NCBI RefSeq assembly: GCF_034670185.1 | Contig: NZ_JAXMNY010000001.1 | Location: forward strand, 496,001 to 560,000 | Length of the DNA: 64,000 nucleotides | Source of the DNA: Nisaea sp. | Lineage (GTDB): Bacteria; Pseudomonadota; Alphaproteobacteria; Thalassobaculales; Thalassobaculaceae | Direction of reading: 5' to 3' | In this document: piece after piece, positions 16,873 to 24,462 of the stretch | How positions within the stretch are numbered: the first letter of the stretch is position 1 | Layout: the number at the start of each line of letters is the position of its first letter | Translations under genes and position numbers: made by a program | Notes under the pieces: model-generated | Seen by the model: the letters and a program-made list of their open reading frames with translations, nothing else | Told to the model about the DNA's origin: nothing | The model's database searches: none

Positions 16873-17163
16873 TCAAGCGTCACCCCGGTGCGCTTTTTGC
16901 TCCAGGATTTTCTCGACCATCGCGGTGATTTCAGAGCGCTCTACACCGATATCCAGGAGCTGACGGTCGCTCATGCCTTGAAGTTCCTGGATGCTGGCGC
17001 GCCGCTGTCGCTCGCGGGCGATCTTGCGGAAGCCCCGGCGTATCGCTGTATCCGCGGCCTGGATGAGCCGTGACACGCTTCCAAAAATCGGGTGCCCGAG
17101 CTGATCGAGACGCGGTTGCTGGAAGTCGCAGGCGGGTTCGGGGTGCTGGTGGCGTAGGTGCAT
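16873..17163 (-). CDS. DUF1127 small protein
   Basis: This 96-residue protein carries the short DUF1127 motif near its C-terminus (LQGMSDRQLLDIGVERSEI), rich in Arg before the motif. DUF1127 proteins are common and often multicopy in alphaproteobacteria; some bind RNA or affect small-RNA turnover and stress physiology. ATG 17163 follows GGAGG with a five-base spacer. It is divergent from a LysR regulator 195 bases away. No specific role can be assigned. Confidence 0.85.
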   Translation of the reverse strand: MHLRHQHPEPACDFQQPRLDQLGHPIFGSVSRLIQAADTAIRRGFRKIARERQRRASIQELQGMSDRQLLDIGVERSEITAMVEKILEQKAHRGDA

Positions 17164-17358
17164 GATGTCCTCCAACGGCTTAAGGTTTCACCGGCCGTCG
17201 ACTTTTTATGGGAGAGATTTATTTGATGATTTCATCCGCCATTCCTATCGGGGGGGAGGCGCGGTGTTTGATGTATTGTTGGGAAATTATTGAGTATTAT
17301 CGTTGCCGACAAACGAGAAGATCTCGGTTGATGTATTAGAAAAATTTGGGTGTAAGTC

Positions 17359-18270
17359 ATGGGGCGACCGCAGCCGCCGCTTAATGCGCTGAGGGCTTTC
17401 GAGGCCGCCGGGCGGCACCTCAGCTTCACAAAGGCGGCGGCCGAGTTGAACGTCACGCCGGCCGCAGTCAGTCATCAGGTCAAATCGCTTGAGGAGCTGC
17501 TTGGGGTGCCATTGTTCCGGCGCCTGACCCGGGCGCTTCGGCTCACAGAGGCGGGGCAGGTCGCCCTGCCAACATTGGGGCAAGGCTTTGACAAGTTGGC
17601 CCAGGCGGTGGATCAGATACGCAGCCATTGCGAAAGCGGGGTTCTGACGATCAGCGTCAGCCCTTCGTTCGGCGGCATGTGGCTGCTGCCTCGGCTTGAG
17701 CGGTTCCGCAGCAGGCATCCGGACATCGAAATTCGCATTAACGGAACCGATCGTCTGGTTGATCTGACGCGCGACGATGTCGACGTGGCGGTGCGCTATG
17801 GGCCCGGCGGCTATGAGGGGGTTCGGGTCGACCGTTTGTTCGGTCAGCGCAACACGCCGGTCTGCAGTCCGGCACTGCTGGAAGGGGAACACCCGTTACG
17901 CAAGCCCGAGGATCTGCGCCACCATACCCTGCTGCATATTGACTGGATCGAAGCCGAAGCGAGCTGGCGCATGTGGTTGCTGGCGGCCGGCCTGCACGAT
18001 ATCGACCCGGCCCGGGGCCCGCGCTTCAGTATGGAAAGCATGGCTGTTCAATCTGCGGTCGATGGCCACGGTGTGGCTTTGGTGGGCGAGTTACTGGTGG
18101 CGGATCACATCGCGGCGGGCCGTCTCGTGCGTCCCTTCGATCAGAGCCTGAGTACACCGCTGACCTTCGCCTTCTATCTGCTGAGCGCGAAGGATCGTGC
18201 CGATATTCCAAAGATTGCCGCGTTTCGCGACTGGCTGATGGAGGAAGTGCGGGCGGTGAATGGGGAGTGA
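17359..18270 (+). CDS. LysR-family transcriptional regulator (GcvA-like)
   Basis: This is a 303-residue LysR regulator with an N-terminal winged helix (NALRAFEAAGRHLSFTKAA, then VTPAAVSHQVKSLEE) and a C-terminal periplasmic-binding-protein-like effector domain. The opening PPLNALRAFEAAGRH is typical of the GcvA branch, which controls glycine cleavage, beta-lactamase and other genes in different bacteria. LysR regulators often control a divergent gene; here that is the DUF1127 gene. The effector is unknown. Confidence 0.92.
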   Translation: MGRPQPPLNALRAFEAAGRHLSFTKAAAELNVTPAAVSHQVKSLEELLGVPLFRRLTRALRLTEAGQVALPTLGQGFDKLAQAVDQIRSHCESGVLTISVSPSFGGMWLLPRLERFRSRHPDIEIRINGTDRLVDLTRDDVDVAVRYGPGGYEGVRVDRLFGQRNTPVCSPALLEGEHPLRKPEDLRHHTLLHIDWIEAEASWRMWLLAAGLHDIDPARGPRFSMESMAVQSAVDGHGVALVGELLVADHIAAGRLVRPFDQSLSTPLTFAFYLLSAKDRADIPKIAAFRDWLMEEVRAVNGE

Positions 18271-18285
18271 GGCCCGTACCTATAT

Positions 18286-18371
18286 CGTCATACCGGCCGA
18301 AGAGCCGGGACCTGGGCGATCATAAAGCTGCACACTCCGTCCCTGGGTCCCGAATCAAGTGCGGGATGACG
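18286..18371. repeat. Palindromic intergenic repeat, copy 2 (86 bp)
   Basis: This is the same element as at 13566-13651 and of equal length. Outer arms are CGTCATACC and GCGGGATGACG, inner arms CCGGGACCTGGG and CCCTGGGTCCCG, and the centre holds GATCATAAAGC. It lies just past the LysR stop and before the apt fragment. Confidence 0.75.
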
Positions 18372-18391
18372 ATGAGGGGTAGATGATCCGC

Positions 18392-18490
18392 TCAGTCGTC
18401 GTAGGCGATCAACGACGTAAGGGGATGTCGAGCCAGTCGCGGCCCTTCAGGAAAGTCAGTTCCATGATGCCGGCGCCGCCGGTGACTTTC
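18392..18490 (-). pseudogene. Decayed copy of the apt 3' end
   Basis: About 99 bases match the last 99 bases of the intact apt gene (20086-20184) in the same orientation, with scattered substitutions and a one-base deletion that breaks the frame. The match begins at the stop codon and ends abruptly at 18490, where foreign sequence begins. It is therefore a remnant or target duplication, not a working gene. Confidence 0.8.
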
Positions 18491-18495
18491 CTGCG

Positions 18496-18520
18496 AATTA
18501 AGTTGTGTGTCCCCTTAATT
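18496..18520. repeat. Small inverted repeat, copy 1
   Basis: A 25 bp unit with 7 bp inverted arms (AATTAAG and CTTAATT) around TTGTGTGTCCC. It begins six bases after the apt fragment ends. Confidence 0.7.
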
Positions 18521-18630
18521 GAGGTGAGGTGAGGTGATGTGAGGGAGGGCGGCGGAGCAGGCCGCTTCGCCGACGACCTGCACATTGAAACGTCATCCCG
18601 AAACCGTGGAAGGCGGGCGCGGTTCTAGAG

Positions 18631-18655
18631 AATTAAGTTGTGTGTCCCCTTAATT
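18631..18655. repeat. Small inverted repeat, copy 2
   Basis: An exact second copy of the 25 bp unit at 18496, 135 bases further on. Confidence 0.7.
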
Positions 18656-18667
18656 GCCTTAATTGCA

Positions 18668-18689
18668 AAAGTTGTGTGTCCCCTTAATT
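18668..18689. repeat. Small inverted repeat, copy 3 (partial)
   Basis: A partial third copy sharing AAGTTGTGTGTCCCC and the right arm CTTAATT; the left arm is lost. It is flanked on both sides by a TTAATTGCAA direct repeat. Confidence 0.6.
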
Positions 18690-18752
18690 GCAATGAATAC
18701 TCTTCTGGAGTAAAATTGTATGAAACAGGAATTGTTTGTTGATCAGTCATAT

Positions 18753-19412
18753 TCACTCAACCTTCTTGAATTCGTCACTAATTGAATTAGAATAAAAATC
18801 GATAAATTCGCCAAACTTCTCCTCACTATCAAATGGAAAACCGCCTTTACCGCGAATAAGGATCATTATGCCGATACTCATATGAAATCTAACTGAAAAA
18901 CTTGACGCATAATCCATCCCATCAAATAAATTTATCTTAAGAGATGACCTATTTTTGTATTTTGGTCGAACAATATAACTTGTTACTATTCCTTCTCTTT
19001 TTTTAAATACCCTAGAAAAGCCTGAAAACCCGCCACCTGAAGTATCAAATTCTTGTAATTTCTTGTATTTTCCGATAATTTTAACTGCTCTATCAATTAT
19101 TTCATAATCACAATCCTCAAACATAGTAACCAAAAAAATTTTCGAACGAAAAAAATTGGACATATCAATATTTTTTGAATCAATGAATGTATTTTTTGAA
19201 AATTCTGTAGATCCATGTTTTGTCTTTATGAAAATACTTCTATTATGCGAGTAAACATCTCCACATATATCAATATATTCAGTATTGGATTTTTCTTTAT
19301 TATTTTCGCCAGATAAAATTCCTTTAGAAAGAAATAAGCATGATAACAATGGAAGATAAGCAAGATTTTTTATTTTTATAAATGAGCTTATGTTTTTCCT
19401 CACATCCCTCAT
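18753..19412 (-). CDS. AT-rich ORFan of foreign composition (219 aa)
   Basis: This 219-residue ORF is only about 30% GC by eye, unlike every neighbour. The N-terminus has a hydrophobic stretch (LAYLPLLSCLFLSKGIL, about residues 18-34) that could be a signal or lipoprotein-like anchor (LLSC). The rest is rich in Lys, Phe, Ile and Ser and has no motif I recognise. Its ATG (19412) overlaps the TGA that ends the hlyD remnant's natural frame, and the first few codons are still GC-rich, so the foreign part joins near 19395. It may be a transferred cargo gene joined to an old start. Confidence 0.55.
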   Translation of the reverse strand: MRDVRKNISSFIKIKNLAYLPLLSCLFLSKGILSGENNKEKSNTEYIDICGDVYSHNRSIFIKTKHGSTEFSKNTFIDSKNIDMSNFFRSKIFLVTMFEDCDYEIIDRAVKIIGKYKKLQEFDTSGGGFSGFSRVFKKREGIVTSYIVRPKYKNRSSLKINLFDGMDYASSFSVRFHMSIGIMILIRGKGGFPFDSEEKFGEFIDFYSNSISDEFKKVE

Positions 19413-19961
19413 CGCTCCCGCATCCCTTCGCTCGCATAACGCAGCACCGGCTGCAGCACATATTCCAGCACCCGTCTCTCTCCCGTCAGCAGGTCCGCTG
19501 TCACGGACATGCCCGGCTACCAGGCGCACGTCCCTGCCGTCCACGTTCAGATGTTCCCGTTCGATTTCGATCCGCGCCGTGTAGGACAGCATTTGCGGGG
19601 CCGCCTGCGGGCCCGTGGTGGCGGCACCCGCCGCGCCGGCGGCGTTGTTCGCGTCCTGGGGCACGACTGCATCGGCGCTGAGGCTGATGATCGTGCCCTC
19701 GATGCTGCCGTAGCGCATGTAGTTGAAGGCATCGACCTTCACCGCCGCCCGCTGGCCGATCTCGATAAAGCCGATATCCCGGTTCGTTACCGTCGCCTCG
19801 ACCGTCAGACGGTCCCCGTCCGGCACGATCCGCATCAGCGGCGCGCCCGGCTGGACAGTGCCGCCGAGCGTGTGCACCGAGAGGCCGGTGACCTCCCCCG
19901 CCACCGGGGCCGCGAGGGTCAGGCGGCCGACCCGGTCGCCGGTTTTCCGGTAACGCCCCAT
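19409..19961 (-). pseudogene. Truncated, frameshifted hlyD-type membrane fusion protein
   Basis: The translated fragment matches the C-terminal third of type I secretion adaptors: RVGRLTLAAPVAGEVTGL, LGGTVQPGAPLMRIVP and the beta-barrel segment with EREHLNVDGRDVRLVAG. One extra base near 19511-19514 shifts the frame. When it is removed, the protein continues GMSVTADLLTGERRVLEY to a TGA at 19409, the usual family ending. The N-terminal membrane segment and coiled coil are missing upstream of 19961. No ABC exporter or TolC gene accompanies it, so it is a dead remnant. Confidence 0.8.
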
Positions 19962-20085
19962 TCATTCGGCTCCGACGCTGTTTCGACGCCAGGAATATTG
20001 GGCGGTGCGGTTCTGTCTGTCTTCAGCGAACAGCGAGGATGACGGATGGAAGTCAGGAGGCCGGGACATGGCGTCCCGTGTCGCC

Positions 20086-20601
20086 TCAGTCGTCGTAGGC
20101 GATCAGGGAGGTGAAGGGGATGTCGAGCCGGTCGCGGCCCTTGAGGAAGGTGAGTTCCATGATGCTGGCGGCGCCGGTGACTTCGCCGCCGACCTTCCGG
20201 ACCAGTTCGATGGCGGCAGCAAGCGTGCCGCCGGTGGCGAGCAGGTCGTCGAGGATGACCACGCGCTGGCCGGGCTCGATGGCGCCGTCCTGCACTTCGA
20301 TCGTGTCGCTGCCATATTCCAGGTCATACGTATAGGGAATGGTCTTGCCGGGCAGCTTGCCCTTCTTGCGGACCATGTGGAAACCGAGGCCGAGCTCCAG
20401 GGCGAGCGGGGCGGCGACCAGGAAGCCGCGCGACTCGATACCGGCCAGCACGTCGGGCTTGTAGCCGTCGACGACGGTTTTCAACTGGTCCACGGTCGCC
20501 TTCCAGGCTGCCGGATGGGCGAGCAGGGTCGAGATATCGTAAAACAGGATGCCCGGCTTCGGAAAATCGGGCACTTCGCGGATATGATTCTTGAGGTCCA
20601 T
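20086..20601 (-). CDS. apt: Adenine phosphoribosyltransferase
   Basis: Apt salvages adenine to AMP using PRPP. The 171-residue protein is full length and starts MDLKNHIREVPDFPKPGI, standard for the family. The PRPP-binding loop VVILDDLLATGGT lies near residues 117-129, and AGIESRGFLV is the conserved purine-site segment. An upstream extension of the frame is not needed. Its 3' end is repeated in decayed form at 18392-18490. It is divergent from the mlaE-like gene. Confidence 0.95.
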   Translation of the reverse strand: MDLKNHIREVPDFPKPGILFYDISTLLAHPAAWKATVDQLKTVVDGYKPDVLAGIESRGFLVAAPLALELGLGFHMVRKKGKLPGKTIPYTYDLEYGSDTIEVQDGAIEPGQRVVILDDLLATGGTLAAAIELVRKVGGEVTGAASIMELTFLKGRDRLDIPFTSLIAYDD

Positions 20602-20770
20602 GCTCGGATTCCCATGCCATCTGTTAAGCAGCGGCCTTGATAGGTGAGAGTTGCGATGAATTCCAGTATCTTGTGAAATCTTCGCGTTTTCAGGCGCATG
20701 GGCTGTGCCTGAAATAATCTTTGCGTCGATCGGCCAAGTGCCGGTGTCCTTGGGCTGGGGGGAACAAGAC

Positions 20771-21907
20771 GTGGCGGCTGTAGCCGAAACCTCGCTTTCG
20801 ATCACGGAAGCCGGTGGTGAACTCAAGCTCGGCATTGCCGGGCCGTTGACCATTGAAGCGGTCGCACGGCTCGACCGGCAGTTCCGCCAAGCTGTGAAAG
20901 CCTCCCCGCGTCAGGTGGTGATAGACGCTGCGGGGGTTACCGCGCTGGATAGTGCAGGGGCCTGGACTCTTCGCCGCACGTCCGAGGCGTTCTCCGGGCG
21001 CGGAATCGAGGTTCGGCTGGACGGTTTGCAGGCGGAATATTCAGCGCTGCTGGAGAAAGCCTTCATTCCCGATCCGGACGTGCCGACGGATGAAGACAGG
21101 CCGAACCCGCTGATCGTGATTACTGCCCGGGCCGGGAAGGCGATGTTCGACATGGCCCATGTCGGGCGCGATTTGTTCGGCTTTTTCGGACTGACCATCG
21201 TCTCGCTGCTGGCTTTGCTGACGGGCCGTACGAAGCTCCGATTCGTCGCGCTGGTCAGCCAGCTTGAATATGTCGGTCTCAATGCCGTCGGTATCGTTTC
21301 GCTCCTCTGCTTTCTGGTTGGCGTGGTGCTGGCCTATATGGGCTCTCTGCAGCTTGAGCGGTTCGGCGCCGCGATCCTGACCGTGAACCTTGTCGGCATT
21401 TCAGTCCTGCGCGAGATCGGCGTGCTGCTGACGGCGATCATCGTCGCGGGCCGGTCCGGCAGCGCCTTTACCGCCCAGATCGGCACCATGAAGGTGAACC
21501 AGGAGGTGGATGCGCTGGAAACACTCGGCCTCTCGCCGGTGGACGTGCTGGTCCTTCCGCGCCTGATCGCGCTGTTCATCGCGCTGCCGATCCTTGTCTT
21601 CATCGGCGATATCGCCGGGTTGGCAGGGGGCGCGATGATCTCGGTCATGAAGCTTGATCTGACGATCCAGCAGTTTCTGATTCAGCTCAAGGGGTCTGTC
21701 GATTTCTGGGATTTCGGCACCGGCATCCTGAAAGCGCCGGTCTTTGCCTATGTCATCGCGGTCGTCGGCTGCCATCAGGGCCTGAAGGTTTCGGGCAGTG
21801 CCGAAAGTGTCGGCTTCCGGACAACCAAGGCCGTGGTTGAATCCATCTTCATCGTGATCGTGCTCGATGCGCTGTTCGCGATCTTCTTTGCCGAAGTCGG
21901 GATCTGA
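20771..21907 (+). CDS. mlaE: STAS-MlaE lipid ABC transporter permease
   Basis: This is the inner-membrane permease of an Mla-type phospholipid transporter. Unlike E. coli MlaE it carries an N-terminal STAS domain (about residues 5-90) fused to the MlaE/YrbE permease, with several membrane segments and the conserved core around GVLLTAIIVAGRSGSAFTAQ. In E. coli the STAS protein is the separate MlaB, so this is a natural fusion. GTG 20771 follows a GGGGGGAA stretch; GTG 20705 is an alternative start. mlaF follows three bases after the stop. Confidence 0.92.
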   Translation: MAAVAETSLSITEAGGELKLGIAGPLTIEAVARLDRQFRQAVKASPRQVVIDAAGVTALDSAGAWTLRRTSEAFSGRGIEVRLDGLQAEYSALLEKAFIPDPDVPTDEDRPNPLIVITARAGKAMFDMAHVGRDLFGFFGLTIVSLLALLTGRTKLRFVALVSQLEYVGLNAVGIVSLLCFLVGVVLAYMGSLQLERFGAAILTVNLVGISVLREIGVLLTAIIVAGRSGSAFTAQIGTMKVNQEVDALETLGLSPVDVLVLPRLIALFIALPILVFIGDIAGLAGGAMISVMKLDLTIQQFLIQLKGSVDFWDFGTGILKAPVFAYVIAVVGCHQGLKVSGSAESVGFRTTKAVVESIFIVIVLDALFAIFFAEVGI

Positions 21908-21910
21908 GCG

Positions 21911-22726
21911 ATGGCGGCGATGACGGACGAGAGCTTTACAAGCGAGACGGCGAGCCAGCCTGCCATCCGGTTGCGCGGCATCCGGAACGCATTCGGCACA
22001 CAGGTCGTGCATGACAATCTCGATCTGGATGTTCTGCGCGGCGAGGTGCTGGGGGTTGTCGGCGGGTCCGGCTCCGGCAAGTCCGTTTTGCTCCGCACCA
22101 TCATCGGTCTGCAGATCCCGGCGGCGGGCGAGATCGAGTTGCTTGGCGAGAAGATCGAAGCCGGGCGCGGCGAGATGCCGACGCGCAAGCTGCAGGGCCG
22201 GTTCGGCATGATGTTCCAGGACGGAGCCCTGTTCAGCTCCTTGACGGTGGCGCAGAACATCATGGCGCCGATGCGGGAGCGTGGCGGTATTCCGAAGTTG
22301 CTGATGCGAGAGCTCGCACTGCTGAAGATCAACATGGTCGGCCTGCCGCCGAACGCGGCGGACAAGTTCCCCTCGCAGCTATCCGGCGGTATGCGCAAGC
22401 GGGCAAGCCTCGCCCGGGCGCTGGCGCTCGACCCGCAGGTGGTCTTTCTGGATGAGCCGACGGCCGGTCTCGATCCGATCGGCGCCTCCAATTTCGACAT
22501 GCTGATCCGGGACCTGCAAAGCAGCCTCAACCTGACTGTGGTCATGGTCACCCACGATCTCGACAGCCTTGTGGCAATCTGCGACCGGATCGCGGTGCTG
22601 CTCGACAAGCAGGTGACGGTGGGGACCATGTCGGAGCTGGTTGCCAACCCGCACCCCTGGATACAGGAATATTTTCACGGGCCCCGCGCGCGGGCCGCTT
22701 TCGAAACCCCGGGCCTGAAGGGCTAG
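21911..22726 (+). CDS. mlaF: Mla-type ABC transporter ATPase
   Basis: This is the cytosolic ATPase subunit of 271 residues. Walker A is GGSGSGKSVLLRT, the signature is LSGGMRKRASLARAL, and Walker B is VVFLDEPTAGLDP. The H-loop is VTHDLDS. It powers lipid transfer with MlaE, MlaD and the lipoprotein encoded in the same operon. The start ATG 21911 lies almost immediately after mlaE, which suggests coupled translation. Confidence 0.95.
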   Translation: MAAMTDESFTSETASQPAIRLRGIRNAFGTQVVHDNLDLDVLRGEVLGVVGGSGSGKSVLLRTIIGLQIPAAGEIELLGEKIEAGRGEMPTRKLQGRFGMMFQDGALFSSLTVAQNIMAPMRERGGIPKLLMRELALLKINMVGLPPNAADKFPSQLSGGMRKRASLARALALDPQVVFLDEPTAGLDPIGASNFDMLIRDLQSSLNLTVVMVTHDLDSLVAICDRIAVLLDKQVTVGTMSELVANPHPWIQEYFHGPRARAAFETPGLKG

Positions 22727-22746
22727 GGGAGGGAGACGGAACTGCC

Positions 22747-23733
22747 ATGGAAACACGCGCAAGCTATGTCGTCGTCGGAGTGTTCGTCTTCGCGATGTTC
22801 GCGGCCGGGATGGGGTTTGTCGTCTGGCTCGGCAAGGTCGAGCTGGACCGGGATGTCGCCACCTACGAGATTACGTTCGAGGAGCAGGTAACCGGCCTTT
22901 CGGTCGGCAGCCCGGCCCGCTATCGGGGCATTCCGGTTGGCCAGGTGACCGATATCACCATCGACCCGGACAATATCGAGATCATCCGGGTCCGGGTCGA
23001 AATCGACAGCAAGGTGCCGATCAAGCGGGACGTCTATGCCACCCTTGAGAGCCAGGGGCTGACGGGCGTCGGCTATATCCAGCTTGCTGGCGGCTCCAAA
23101 GACGCTCCCTTGCTGGCGGCACGTCCAGGCGATGACGTGCCGGTGCTGGAATCCCGACCATCGGTCTTGCAGGAAGTGGCTGAGGCCGCGCCCGAGATCG
23201 CCTCGCAGCTTGTCGTGCTGGTGAACCGGGCCAATCAGCTGCTGAACGAAAAGAACAGAACGTCGATCCAGAACACGCTGAAGAATCTTGAGAGCGTTTC
23301 CGCCATTCTCGCGAACCGTAGCAGCGAGATCGAAGCAATCATCGAGAACGCCCATACGACAATGCTGGTGCTGGACGAGACCGTGGCGCAGGTCGGCGGT
23401 GATATTTCGGTGATGAGCGAGGAAATATCCCAGACCATGGCAACGACGCGGGGCACGGTTTCAGCCGTCGATGCGGAGATCGCGATTGTCTCGGCCGATC
23501 TTCGCGACACTCTGAAGAATATGAGCAAGGCGTCTGGCGAAGCGGCGACCCTGATTTCGGAGAACCGCGAGGCGGTGAACGATTTCGCGGTGACCGGGCT
23601 ATACGAGCTGACGGAGTTCCTTGTCGAGGGGCGCCAGCTGATGAATGACCTTGACCGTTTGGTGCGGCAGGTCGAGGCGGATCCGGCGCGAATCCTCTTT
23701 GGCAACAGAAACAAAGGTGTGGAGACAGACTAA
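22747..23733 (+). CDS. mlaD: MlaD-type MCE domain protein
   Basis: This is a 328-residue membrane-anchored periplasmic protein: one N-terminal membrane helix (about residues 7-28), an MCE domain (about residues 38-118, with GLSVGSPARYRGIPVGQVTDI and TGVGYIQLAGG), then a long helical C-terminal region of about 200 residues. MCE proteins form hexameric rings that carry lipids across the periplasm. The long C-terminal part suggests a tunnel-like extension compared with short MlaD. Its stop overlaps the start of the next gene. Confidence 0.92.
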   Translation: METRASYVVVGVFVFAMFAAGMGFVVWLGKVELDRDVATYEITFEEQVTGLSVGSPARYRGIPVGQVTDITIDPDNIEIIRVRVEIDSKVPIKRDVYATLESQGLTGVGYIQLAGGSKDAPLLAARPGDDVPVLESRPSVLQEVAEAAPEIASQLVVLVNRANQLLNEKNRTSIQNTLKNLESVSAILANRSSEIEAIIENAHTTMLVLDETVAQVGGDISVMSEEISQTMATTRGTVSAVDAEIAIVSADLRDTLKNMSKASGEAATLISENREAVNDFAVTGLYELTEFLVEGRQLMNDLDRLVRQVEADPARILFGNRNKGVETD

Positions 23734-24380
23734 TGAGTGAGCAAAACGTCCCCTCCCTGAGCCGCCGCCGGCTGCTTGTCCTTGCCGGAACAGCCTTGCC
23801 GGCTGCGGCTGTTTCCGCCTGCGGCGTCATACCGACGCCACAGGCGCCATCGCAGCTCTATCGGTTGTCGCCGAAAAGCACGTTCGCCGACGATATTCCC
23901 AATGTGTCATGGCAGTTGGGTGTGGAGCCGCCGCTGGCCCCGGCGGGCCTCAATTCCTCCCAGATCGCGGTTATGCGCGGTGAGCTGACGATGGATTATT
24001 TCGCGCGGGCGAAATGGGTCGATACGGCGCCCTCCATGGTCTATCGGCTGTTGGTGGAGTCTTTCGAGAATTCGGAGAAAATCGTCGGGGTCGGCCGCAG
24101 CGGTGTGGGGCTGCGCAGCGATTACGAGTTGCAGACCGAGTTGCGGGAATTCCAGGCCGAGTATCTTGGGGGGGCGACTGTTCCGACCATCAGGGTCCGG
24201 ATCAATTGCAAGCTGGTGAAGATTCCGCAGCGGGTCATTATCGCATCGCACTCTTTCGAATCCCTTCGGGAGGCTCCGGACAACCGGATGGAGAGCATCG
24301 TGAAGAGCTTCGATCTGGCGCTTGGCAGCGTGATGAAGAAGATCGTCGGCTGGACCCTGAAGAGTGCCGCGGCGCTCTGA
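23733..24380 (+). CDS. ABC-type transport auxiliary lipoprotein (PqiC/LetC-like)
   Basis: This 215-residue protein starts with a signal containing SRRRLLVLAG and a lipobox ending VSAC near residue 30, so it should be lipidated. The double arginine motif resembles a Tat signal, which is unusual for this family and would be worth testing. The mature part matches the auxiliary lipoproteins that accompany MCE transporters and join them to the outer membrane. It overlaps mlaD by one base (stop and start). Confidence 0.85.
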   Translation: MSEQNVPSLSRRRLLVLAGTALPAAAVSACGVIPTPQAPSQLYRLSPKSTFADDIPNVSWQLGVEPPLAPAGLNSSQIAVMRGELTMDYFARAKWVDTAPSMVYRLLVESFENSEKIVGVGRSGVGLRSDYELQTELREFQAEYLGGATVPTIRVRINCKLVKIPQRVIIASHSFESLREAPDNRMESIVKSFDLALGSVMKKIVGWTLKSAAAL

Positions 24381-24462
24381 GCCGATGGCTTGACCGGAAG
24401 CGGAATCCGGGAGCACTGTCTCAGAGTATTCAAACGCAACGCCCCAATCGAAAGTGTCCGTC

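Larger units (their letters stand above)
18491..20085. mobile_element. Putative foreign insert between two apt 3' ends
   Basis: This 1.6 kb interval is enclosed by directly repeated apt 3' ends and differs strongly from its surroundings. It holds three small repeats, an AT-rich ORFan and a broken hlyD remnant. No integrase or transposase is present. It may be a collapsed genomic island, or the product of duplication and deletion. Confidence 0.5.
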
